Shown piece by piece: positions 1 through 6,768 of a stretch of DNA of 64,000 bases (positions within the stretch are counted from its first letter, which is position 1; every line of letters starts with the position of its first letter). Below the pieces are notes generated by a model that saw only the letters and a list, made by a program, of their open reading frames with translations, was not told where the DNA came from and ran no database searches. Made by a program: the position numbers and the translations under genes. The stretch is from NCBI RefSeq assembly GCF_900105735.1, contig NZ_LT629793.1, positions 3,472,001 through 3,536,000 on the forward strand, written 5' to 3'. This DNA comes from Pseudomonas yamanorum (GTDB lineage: Bacteria > Pseudomonadota > Gammaproteobacteria > Pseudomonadales > Pseudomonadaceae).

Positions 1-2
1 AT

Positions 3-209
3 TCCTTTGCCGAGGCAGTGAAAAAGAATTTCGGTATTGCACCGGCACTCATTACGGCAGTGAACAATGAGATCCCTGCGAATTGGACCATGCCCGGCCG
101 ACCGGATGGCACTACTCGAAACTCTGCTTCGATGGGTTCGCTCTTCGGAGGGGCCAGCGGTGGCGCAACCTCTCAGTCGAGCGTAAAGCCAGTTGGACGC
201 CTTGGTTGA
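3..209 (+). CDS. 3' end of a gene cut by the window edge; likely CBASS CD-NTase tail
   Basis: The reading frame is open from the first bases to a TGA at 207-209, so this is most likely the C-terminus of a longer protein rather than a 63-aa gene starting at the GTG at 18. The last 25 or so residues are rich in Ser, Gly and Ala and end in V-G-R-L-G. In type II CBASS the gene directly before cap2 is normally the cyclic-nucleotide synthase (CD-NTase), and Cap2 conjugates through that protein's C-terminal residue, usually glycine or alanine at the end of a flexible tail. Both position and terminal Gly fit. The catalytic part lies outside the window, so identity is inferred. The frame overlaps the cap2-like gene by 17 bp if that gene starts at 193. 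Confidence 0.55.
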   Translation, partial: SFAEAVKKNFGIAPALITAVNNEIPANWTMPGRPDGTTRNSASMGSLFGGASGGATSQSSVKPVGRLG

Positions 210-1977
210 TCCTATTACGACGCCATTGCAGCGCGGAATCGCCGCACTGCGAAATACCCTAGGTCAGGACGCTGCCGATGCATTGCTCCAGCCCGCACCC
301 ATGCGGGCTGACGAAGCGGCGTCCTTTTACTTTCCCTTGCCCATCGATTACACGGGGCAGGAGCGGCGACTGCGTATTGGTTTCCCCTCCAATTTTCCCC
401 GTGGGCTCTTGCGGCTGAACGTCGAACCCTCTCCATGGCTGGTTTGGCCGCATGCCACCAGGTCGGGGCTTTGCCTTCATGGCTTTCAGGAACGCCCCAT
501 CATGGGCTCCCCGGAGGTTGTGGTAGAGGACAGCCTTGCTCGCTTGGCACAGATCGTTTCGTTGTCCAAGATGGGATCAAGCCAGGCAACGCGCGATATC
601 GAATTTCAGAACGAGATCACTACCTACTGGTCTTTTCAGCACGGTCAGTCATTCCAGAACCTTTTACTGTTGGATCGACCTCAGGCTGCCTCGCAGTTGT
701 TTGCGCTCAGCGATCCGCGCCGGGCTGTGCCATCCGGTCAGGAAACGGTTTGGTTAGCATCGAACGTAGCTGCACTCAAAGGGCATTACCGACGGGTTGT
801 CGGGCGTTCCGCTGTCATTCGCGCGGCCGAAACTCCCGGTTTTTACGTCAAGCTTCAGAATTATCCGGATATCCGCACCCCGGATCCAGAAGATCTATTG
901 CCGTGGCTAACGCCCCACCTTCAACCAGACGATGCTGAGCAATTGCTGGCATGGTTTGAGCAGCATGGAACGTTGGCAAGTCGATGGATTGTTCTGGAGC
1001 TTCCTGGGGGGACGGATGCTCCAACGTATTGCCTCAATGTACGCTCGCTTGGCGTACAGCAGGAGCGGGGGGCAAAGTTTGGCTTGCGTACAGCGCGCCG
1101 CCGGCCAGCTATCGCAAATGCACATCCTCCGGCGCTCGTCCGGGCAACTGCCCTGGACGTGCTTGATCGAGCGTCCATTCTGTCCCGCGATACAAGCGGC
1201 ACTGCCCAGCACCTTGAAAGTGCTCGGGTAGTTTGCGTTGGTGTTGGCTCGTTAGGCAGTGCGGTGGCAATACAGTTGGCACGATCCGGTGTCGGCCACC
1301 TCACCCTCATCGATCCTGACACCTTGGTATCAGCCAATCTGGGGAGGCATGTTCTTGGAGCGGATAGCCTAGGGAGACTGAAAGCCTCAGCGTTGAGGGA
1401 CAAGATTTTGTTAGATCTTCCGACGACAGAATGCACCGCTTATTCGACTTTTGCCGAAGTGGTGATGAGCAGCAAACCAGAAGTGTTCGATAACGCAGAT
1501 CTGGTGGTGATCACGACAGCAGATTGGCAGTCGGAGGTCACTGTATGGCGAGCGAAATCCAGCGGCGCTCCTTGGGGGCTCTTACAAGCCTGGAGCGAAC
1601 CGTATACCCAGGTAGGTCATGCGCTATTCGCACCAGCCGGTACGTTTGATGGCCGTCATCTATTCACGAACGTCGGCGATTTCTTGCATAGATTTACAGA
1701 GTGGCCGGGAGGAGGTGTTGTTCCGCTGCCCGCCTGTGGGGAGAGCTTCATCCCAGGCGGCTCACTGGGGATGACCAATATCGCCTCTATGGTGTCGCAC
1801 ACGGCCCTACGCGCATTAACTGGCAACATCGCCACTGCATCTTGGATCAGCAGCATTTACAGACCTGAAGATGTGCTGAGCCTGGGAGGCCAATACCAAG
1901 GGCCCAAACTGCCAGAGGGGGCGCAGCAAATCCTACTCGAGCGTGGATGGCCGGAAGATAAGGACGAAACGGTATGA
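193..1977 (+). CDS. cap2: Cap2-like E2-E1 ubiquitin-transfer fusion (type II CBASS)
   Basis: A 594-aa protein, the usual size of full-length Cap2, which joins an E2-like and an E1-like domain and links the CD-NTase C-terminus to a target, priming anti-phage signalling. Residues about 1-140 form the E2-like part with a candidate catalytic Cys94 in SGLCLHG. The E1/ThiF part carries the nucleotide-binding glycine motif GVGSLG at 350-355, followed by the acidic LIDPD segment, and a candidate E1 Cys515 in PLPACGES. The start is uncertain: TTG at 193 gives this length, TTG at 202 is possible, and the first ATG (301) would cut into the E2 domain; no strong ribosome-binding site is visible. The stop overlaps the next start as ATGA. 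E1-E2 fusions with a JAMM partner also occur in other bacterial ubiquitin-like operons, so CBASS is the favoured but not the only reading. Confidence 0.85.
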   Translation: MDALVDPITTPLQRGIAALRNTLGQDAADALLQPAPMRADEAASFYFPLPIDYTGQERRLRIGFPSNFPRGLLRLNVEPSPWLVWPHATRSGLCLHGFQERPIMGSPEVVVEDSLARLAQIVSLSKMGSSQATRDIEFQNEITTYWSFQHGQSFQNLLLLDRPQAASQLFALSDPRRAVPSGQETVWLASNVAALKGHYRRVVGRSAVIRAAETPGFYVKLQNYPDIRTPDPEDLLPWLTPHLQPDDAEQLLAWFEQHGTLASRWIVLELPGGTDAPTYCLNVRSLGVQQERGAKFGLRTARRRPAIANAHPPALVRATALDVLDRASILSRDTSGTAQHLESARVVCVGVGSLGSAVAIQLARSGVGHLTLIDPDTLVSANLGRHVLGADSLGRLKASALRDKILLDLPTTECTAYSTFAEVVMSSKPEVFDNADLVVITTADWQSEVTVWRAKSSGAPWGLLQAWSEPYTQVGHALFAPAGTFDGRHLFTNVGDFLHRFTEWPGGGVVPLPACGESFIPGGSLGMTNIASMVSHTALRALTGNIATASWISSIYRPEDVLSLGGQYQGPKLPEGAQQILLERGWPEDKDETV

Positions 1978-2456
1978 CGGATATCGCATGGCGCTGGCGA
2001 TGGCCGGAGGTGAATTCCGAACTATTGGTGTCCCAAGCTGTCGCGGACATCTTGGTTAGTCATCGGCAGGGCCTTTTTGGCGTGGAGCGAGGGGGACAGT
2101 TATTCGTCAATCCGGTTGATCCGAAAGGTCTGCTGTTGGCCTTGGCCACGGTGCCTCATCGCGCCGATCGGTCAGGTTGGTCTTGGCTAGAGTTGGATGC
2201 GGAGCGGTGCCGTCAGGAGATCAGGGCTGCCAACGAACAAGGGTTACGTCTGGTGGGCTACTGGCATACACACCCCCAATCCGTTCCGGTGATCTCTCCG
2301 GCAGATATCGGAAGTTTCTCCAAATTTGCTGCACGTTACACGCAGGATTTGCCGCACCCGATAGCCGTTATTGTCGGCAAGTCCGAAAAACCTGAAGGTA
2401 TCAAGGCGTGGTCGTTCAGGGACGGCAGATATGTTGAGGCCACCTGGGTCAGATGA
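1974..2456 (+). CDS. cap3: Cap3-like JAMM/JAB deconjugating metalloprotease
   Basis: A 160-aa JAB1/MPN-type zinc isopeptidase. The metal-binding JAMM signature is complete: a candidate catalytic Glu38 in GVERGG, then His98 and His100 in YWHTHP, Ser108, and Asp111 at the spacing H-x-H-x7-S-x2-D. In CBASS, Cap3 cleaves the bond made by Cap2 and so limits or recycles the CD-NTase conjugate. The ATG at 1974 lies in an ATGA overlap with the cap2-like stop, so the two are translationally coupled. The size is that of stand-alone bacterial JAB proteins. It ends 29 bp before the convergent exonuclease gene. Confidence 0.87.
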   Translation: MTDIAWRWRWPEVNSELLVSQAVADILVSHRQGLFGVERGGQLFVNPVDPKGLLLALATVPHRADRSGWSWLELDAERCRQEIRAANEQGLRLVGYWHTHPQSVPVISPADIGSFSKFAARYTQDLPHPIAVIVGKSEKPEGIKAWSFRDGRYVEATWVR

Positions 2457-2485
2457 GCTTTAAGTCCGTGAGGGTGGAAGGCAGG

Positions 2486-3034
2486 TCAGCGTTTACCTTT
2501 ACCCGCTAGCATCAGAGCGAAGAGCTCTGCCTGAAAGCGGGCATCATCCAATGCGTTATGGTTCGGCTCGCTGAGTGGCTTCAGCGCAGCGGTCATTTTG
2601 GATGATTTTGTTTCCTGCCAGCTGCAACCTAAAGCGCCCATAAAGTAGGCCTTCATGTCGATGGCGGTAAAACCAAAGGGGTTGGTTTCCAGGTATTTGT
2701 GGAAGTAGTAATTGACGAATGACCAGTCAAACGGCGCATTGAGTCCTACGAAAATGACCTTTTGCCCCGTTTGGCAGGACGATTTCAGCCACTGATCAAA
2801 TGTCAGCATCGCCTGTTGCGGAGCGAGGCCATCACGCTCCAGATTCTCCAGAATCAGCCCCGATACTGCCAGCGCTTCGGGGTCGTGTTTCGGACTGTCA
2901 GGTCGTAGTTCAAGATAGATGGACGTTTCAGGTTGGGCTACAAGACAAGCTCCAATGGAAAGCAGACTGTATTCGCCTGGTATAGGTCCAGACGTCTCGA
3001 CATCGACGGAAACATAAAGCTCATCAGGGTGCAT
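2486..3034 (-). CDS. DnaQ-like DEDDh 3'-5' exonuclease
   Basis: A 182-aa single-domain exonuclease of the DnaQ/RNase T fold. ExoI is visible as VSVDVETSG (Asp11, Glu13), ExoII as the Asp in NAPFDWSF, and ExoIII as NHNALDDAR, the DEDDh His and Asp. It lacks polymerase or clamp-binding extensions, so it is not the replicative epsilon subunit. The ATG at 3034 is preceded by AAAGGA at good distance. It is convergent with the Cap3-like gene. Exonuclease genes occur as accessory genes in some CBASS loci, but the opposite strand here means a functional link is only suggested. The substrate (RNA or DNA) cannot be told from sequence. Confidence 0.85.
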   Translation of the reverse strand: MHPDELYVSVDVETSGPIPGEYSLLSIGACLVAQPETSIYLELRPDSPKHDPEALAVSGLILENLERDGLAPQQAMLTFDQWLKSSCQTGQKVIFVGLNAPFDWSFVNYYFHKYLETNPFGFTAIDMKAYFMGALGCSWQETKSSKMTAALKPLSEPNHNALDDARFQAELFALMLAGKGKR

Positions 3035-3213
3035 GTCATATCCTTTCGTGTAGTTACCTGATCACGCTCAGGCTTAGCCATGTGAAGGTGGAAAGGCAGG
3101 TATAGCCGTTGACCCATTTTTTGCCCTTTCACTCGTTATCCGGCGTTCGAGCAGCGGCAGTGCCTGTCTGTCAGCGGTTGCCCATTCCTTTGGTCAGCTC
3201 TGCGCCCAGGCAT

Positions 3214-3229
3214 AATGATGTGTGTCATT
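3214..3229. promoter_or_regulatory. Inverted repeat AATGA-N6-TCATT, possible antitoxin operator
   Basis: Perfect 5-bp arms around TGTGTG, 28 bp before the ATG of the antitoxin-like gene. Antitoxins commonly bind such dyads to repress their own operon. The short arms make this a weak call. Confidence 0.3.
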
Positions 3230-3256
3230 CTGATGGCGGATGAGGGCCGGACGATC

Positions 3257-3895
3257 ATGAGTGAAACCGAGCGTTGGATAGTCAAGTGCCAAAAAACTGA
3301 GGACGGTACTGGCGACATCATCATCGATCTGCCTCAAGAGTTGCTTGACCAAATGAGGTTAGGTGTTGGGGACGACCTGGAGCTAACCGTAGCGAATGGC
3401 ACACTAGTGCTTACGCCCGTGCACAACGCAACATCATTGCGGCCCATGGTTTCTGGCGTCCTGCGTCAGGATGTCTATCATGCTTACCGCATGCGTCTGG
3501 AGAGGCTTCTTCATATCTCTGTCAATGCCTCGGATCTGGACATTCACGACATGATAGTAGCTGGCTTCTCGGTCAGCCTGATCAAAATGCTTTGTGATGA
3601 TGGAACCTTAAGCGACGAAGAGCGCGATAGAATCATTCAACCCAAAACGCTAAAAACAAAACTGTCAGCCAATCAGCTCTTAACCCTGCCTGAGAGCGAT
3701 CGCCTTTTCCGGTTTGTACATATTACCGCCATGGCCGAGGTGATCTTCGGTGACAAAGTTAAGGCCAAACAATGGCTTTCCAAACCCAAAGCCCGCTTTT
3801 TGGGAGAAAGCCCATCGTCGATGGTTGCTACAACCTTTGGCACACATCTAGTCGAAGAAATGCTGATTCAAGTGTCGGAGGGCATGTCATTTTGA
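3257..3895 (+). CDS. Antitoxin-like protein: AbrB/MazE N-domain fused to Xre/MbcA/ParS toxin-binding domain
   Basis: A 212-aa protein from the ATG at 3257, which has GAGGG upstream; an earlier ATG at 3215 lies inside an inverted repeat. Residues about 10-55 look like an AbrB/MazE swapped-hairpin DNA-binding domain (a IIIDLPQELLDQ strand-turn, then GVGDDLEL and NGTLVLTPV). The last 75 residues resemble the DUF2384 toxin-binding domain of Xre-RES and MbcTA antitoxins, with a repeated turn around FGDKVKAKQWLSKPKARF. Such antitoxins normally carry an Xre helix-turn-helix at the N-terminus and are followed by a RES-domain toxin. Here the DNA-binding module differs and no intact toxin follows, so this may be an orphan antitoxin. 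Domain assignment is by eye. Confidence 0.65.
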   Translation: MSETERWIVKCQKTEDGTGDIIIDLPQELLDQMRLGVGDDLELTVANGTLVLTPVHNATSLRPMVSGVLRQDVYHAYRMRLERLLHISVNASDLDIHDMIVAGFSVSLIKMLCDDGTLSDEERDRIIQPKTLKTKLSANQLLTLPESDRLFRFVHITAMAEVIFGDKVKAKQWLSKPKARFLGESPSSMVATTFGTHLVEEMLIQVSEGMSF

Positions 3896-4264
3896 TTCAG
3901 CCGCAGCCAAACGGCGTCTACCGCTCCTTGAGTAACATGGATTTCAGGCGCCTATACCGGCGTCGCCTTGCCGATACGGCATCCACGGGCATCCATTGAA
4001 GCACTAGGTTTCACTCACATCGGCACGTACCGTTGAGAAAGATACACGCACGGCAATGGCATAGCTGGGTACTGGCGCAAACCACTTTATCGGGTGGCAG
4101 CTCGATAGAAATCATCCCGTTCAGTGAGATGAAGGGAGAAGACGAAACAGCCATGAGGTCACCCTGCTGCTATCCGTCGGCATCGGAACCTGGTGATCCG
4201 CTAGCAGCTAAGCTGAGTGATGCTTCTCGTTCGAATCGGTTTTTTTGATCGGCAGGAGGTAGTC
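3892..4264 (+). other. Gene-poor stretch, possible toxin remnant
   Basis: A short frame from a TTG at 3892, overlapping the antitoxin stop as TTGA, runs to a stop at 3999 and includes GVYRSLSNMDFRRLYRRR. Its place is where a RES toxin would be expected, but I cannot align it convincingly. A further open frame at 4033-4248 has no recognisable motif and composition unlike a real protein. Most likely this is decayed coding sequence or leader DNA for the next gene. Confidence 0.25.
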
Positions 4265-4657
4265 ATGAATTTGGCAGATTATATTTCAGTGCTTTCTGAT
4301 GGTGAGAAAGTAGACGGATGCCAACTCACCACACCAGATGCTGTAGCGCTCGCCCGCCTGCATTTCCCTTCCCGTGCCTATTGTCTTGTTGCTGATTGGG
4401 CAATATTGGATCTCGACGTCACAACAAGTCAGCTGAAAGCCATTAAGGACAGGGAGCTAATTCCTGCTCTCGTTTACGCTTCGACCGTTATCCAAGATAG
4501 TAAAGGTCGCTTCGCACCTGGTGATTGGGTCAAAACAACACTGGGTGTTTCTTTCACCCACAACTGCCTGTTTCCAACAAAAAACACAGTTTATGTGCTG
4601 ATGGGGGCCGGTCGAAGGTTGCGTACAGATTTAGACATCGCACTGAGCCTGTGCTGA
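4265..4657 (+). CDS. Small DUF6957-like protein
   Basis: A 130-aa soluble protein from the ATG at 4265, chosen because AGGAGG stands 6 bases before it. No signal peptide or membrane segment. Features include FPSRAYCLVADWAILDLD, FAPGDWVKTT and NTVYVLMGAGRR. These resemble a small family in Pseudomonas genomic islands and prophages that I remember as DUF6957, with no known function. The AT content is higher than in the core genes to the right, in keeping with acquired DNA. Confidence 0.6.
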   Translation: MNLADYISVLSDGEKVDGCQLTTPDAVALARLHFPSRAYCLVADWAILDLDVTTSQLKAIKDRELIPALVYASTVIQDSKGRFAPGDWVKTTLGVSFTHNCLFPTKNTVYVLMGAGRRLRTDLDIALSLC

Positions 4658-4732
4658 AAAACTCACTCCCACACAGGTGAGTGGCAAGTCGCGCTCGCAT
4701 AGCGTTTCGGCATTAATGAACGCCGCCGCTAT

Positions 4733-4880
4733 TGTGTCAATCTATGTTGTTACCAATCGAGCACCGTATTTGAAATGTGACGCGCCTGTGTCAGTCTATG
4801 TTGCTGTTGTGTGGACCCCGGATCATCCTAAAGGCCCCGGTTTACTTGAGGGCCTGTGTCAAACTATGTTGTTGGTAACC
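4733..4880 (+). repeat. Three imperfect direct repeats, possible transposon-end array
   Basis: Three copies of a roughly 19-22 bp unit, consensus TGTGTCARWCTATGTTGYT, start at 4733, 4787 and 4855 (spacing 54 and 68 bp). The first and third also share a following TTACC/TAACC. They span about 150 bp at the junction between island genes and core genes and stop 3 bp before a terminator stem. Arrays like this occur at the left end of Tn7-like elements, where three separated transposase sites are spread over about 150 bp. No terminal ACA is visible on the core side, so the transposon reading is unproven. Confidence 0.6.
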
Positions 4881-4882
4881 AA

Positions 4883-4910
4883 ACCCCCGTTCTTCGGGGG
4901 TTTTGCTTTT
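4883..4910 (+). terminator. Rho-independent terminator
   Basis: Stem ACCCCCG/CGGGGGT with loop TTCTT followed by TTTTGCTTTT. It lies 226 bp after the last island gene, directly after the third direct repeat, and insulates lemA from upstream transcription. Confidence 0.85.
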
Positions 4911-5023
4911 TCAGGCTACCGGATATCGGGTCTTGCCGTTTCTGTGGACTAATTCCGGGAGTATTCCCCTGCTTTACCCCTAGAATGCGCCCTGTGGATA
5001 ACTAGCCAGGGAATGCCGCCGCC

Positions 5024-5605
5024 ATGAACATCGAACTGCTGATCGCCGGTATCGTCGTGCTGATTATTGTGGTCGGCCTGGTCGGCTGGCTGGTGGGGGT
5101 CTACAACGGCCTGGTGATGCGCCGCAACGATGTGGATAAAGCCTTCGCCAACATCGACGTGTTGCTCAAGCAGCGGGCAGACCAGATTCCCGACCTGATG
5201 CGCGTGGTGCAAGCCGCCATGAGCCATGAGAACGCGCTGTTCACCCGCCTCAGCGACGCCCGTACCGCGTACCTCAACGCCAGCAGCCTCACCGATAAGG
5301 TCGATGCCTCCAACCAGCTCAATACGGCGCTCAAGTCGGTGATTGCGGTGGCCGAGAATTATCCGACGCTGATCTCCGGCCCCAACATGGTCGAGTTTCA
5401 GCAGGCGATCTCGGCGGTGGAAGAGCGCATCGCCGACCGCCGCGAGTTCTTCAATGAGTCGGTCAACCTCTACAACATCGCCATCGCGATTTTCCCTGAT
5501 CTGTTCTTCGCCAAGATGCTTGGCTACCAGCGCATCCCGCTGCTGGCCATCAGCGCCGAAGAAACCCGCTACGAGGGCGTGAAGCTTGAGGTGCCGGGAG
5601 CATGA
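5024..5605 (+). CDS. lemA: LemA family membrane protein
   Basis: A 193-aa protein with one N-terminal membrane segment (about residues 4-26) and a helical remainder, the usual LemA layout. The family hallmark YNGLVMRRNDVDKAFANIDV follows the membrane segment, and RADQIPDLM and ENYPTLIS are also typical. LemA proteins are widespread and poorly understood; the fold suggests a membrane-anchored helical scaffold. This is not the GacS sensor once called LemA in Pseudomonas. The stop overlaps the next gene's ATG by 4 bp, so the two are co-translated, and LemA next to a GIDE-domain protein is a recurrent bacterial pairing. Confidence 0.93.
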   Translation: MNIELLIAGIVVLIIVVGLVGWLVGVYNGLVMRRNDVDKAFANIDVLLKQRADQIPDLMRVVQAAMSHENALFTRLSDARTAYLNASSLTDKVDASNQLNTALKSVIAVAENYPTLISGPNMVEFQQAISAVEERIADRREFFNESVNLYNIAIAIFPDLFFAKMLGYQRIPLLAISAEETRYEGVKLEVPGA

Positions 5606-6768
5606 AAACCACTCAGGCGGGCGTTGTCGCGAAAAAGCCGGCTTGGAAAACCTTGGTGGCGCTGATCTTTCTTGCCGGCTTCATCGGCCTGATGGTTTAC
5701 GCCCCGACGATCCTGGTTGCGCTGTTTTTCCCTGTCTGCATTTTGATCGGTTTGCTGGCCAGCTTCGGCCCCAACTTCTATCGCACCGAACAACGCCTGG
5801 CCACCAGCCAGATACGCTCCTTGGCCATGGGCCTGGTGGAGGTCAACGGCAAGGTGATCGTCGACACACCGCTGATCTCCCCGGTCAACGGCAAGCCTTG
5901 TGCGGGTTACGTGTGGATCATCGAGGAAGGCACCAAAGACAAGGACGGCGATTGGAGCTGGAGCCAGGTCTCAGCCGAGGCTCGCTGCAACGACTTCCGC
6001 CTGCAGGACGCCACCGGGGAAGTGACGGTGATTGCCGAAGGCATCGACCTGTTCGGCAAGAAGCGTCCTGACGACCATGAGTGGATCAGCAACTCCCGCC
6101 GCCAGGGCGAACTGCTCCTCTCCCAGGATATGCAGGTGATGCTGATTGGCGACGCCTGCGAACGTGACGGCAAGACGGTGATTGCCCAGGGCAGGCAACG
6201 TGACGCAGTGTTCGGCGTGGCCGAGACCAAGGATGTGGAGAATCGCCGTGTGCTGGCGCCGTTGTGGCGTGCCGGTGGTTTCTATGCGGTGGTGGTGGGC
6301 CTGATCGGTGTCGGCATCATGGCCATGACCCCGGAACATTTTGCCCAACTGCACCTGCCGGGCCCCGCCACCTACCAGCAAATGGCGGGATTGAACCCGG
6401 CCTATCGTTTTCTGGCCTGGTTGTACCGTGACAATGGCTTCGTAATCCCTTTCATGGCCGCGTTTGGCTTTTTGCTGACGATGTTTGTGGTGTTGCTCGC
6501 GCTGCGGCTGTTGCTGCCCAAGGGCATGCGCCTGGCGGTGGGCCGTGTGCTGGGCGCCTGGATGGGATTGGGCATGGTGATTGGTGGCGTGGTGACGTTG
6601 CTGCTGGTGGTGGCTCAGGTGGACACCATGAAGGTGTTCCTGGTGTGGATGATGATTCTGCTGGGCACCCTGGTGTTTTCGATCTTTGAGCAACGCAAGC
6701 TGGGGGTGGCGTACAAGCATTTCGCAAAAGATGCAGGCACCGCCGGTTTAGGCGACGAAGACGCCTGA
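5602..6768 (+). CDS. GIDE-domain (MULAN-like) multi-pass membrane protein
   Basis: A 388-aa protein. Two membrane helices lie at about 17-55, then a soluble domain at about 70-215 (MGLVEVNGKVI, SPVNGKPCAGYVW, RDAVFGVAE), which resembles the GIDE domain of the eukaryotic E3 ligase MULAN/MAPL. Four further membrane helices follow between about 227 and 365. No RING finger is present, so no ligase activity is implied. Overlap with lemA by ATGA and shared strand point to one functional unit in the cytoplasmic membrane, possibly in envelope stress or protein quality control. The gene ends directly against the convergent pbpC stop with no spacer. Confidence 0.8.
   Translation: MKTTQAGVVAKKPAWKTLVALIFLAGFIGLMVYAPTILVALFFPVCILIGLLASFGPNFYRTEQRLATSQIRSLAMGLVEVNGKVIVDTPLISPVNGKPCAGYVWIIEEGTKDKDGDWSWSQVSAEARCNDFRLQDATGEVTVIAEGIDLFGKKRPDDHEWISNSRRQGELLLSQDMQVMLIGDACERDGKTVIAQGRQRDAVFGVAETKDVENRRVLAPLWRAGGFYAVVVGLIGVGIMAMTPEHFAQLHLPGPATYQQMAGLNPAYRFLAWLYRDNGFVIPFMAAFGFLLTMFVVLLALRLLLPKGMRLAVGRVLGAWMGLGMVIGGVVTLLLVVAQVDTMKVFLVWMMILLGTLVFSIFEQRKLGVAYKHFAKDAGTAGLGDEDA

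Noticed and set aside
3892..3999. RES-domain toxin
   Set aside because: Position fits, but the 35-codon frame lacks convincing RES residues, so it is listed only as a possible remnant.
4733..4880. CRISPR array
   Set aside because: Only three imperfect copies with unequal spacing and no cas genes.
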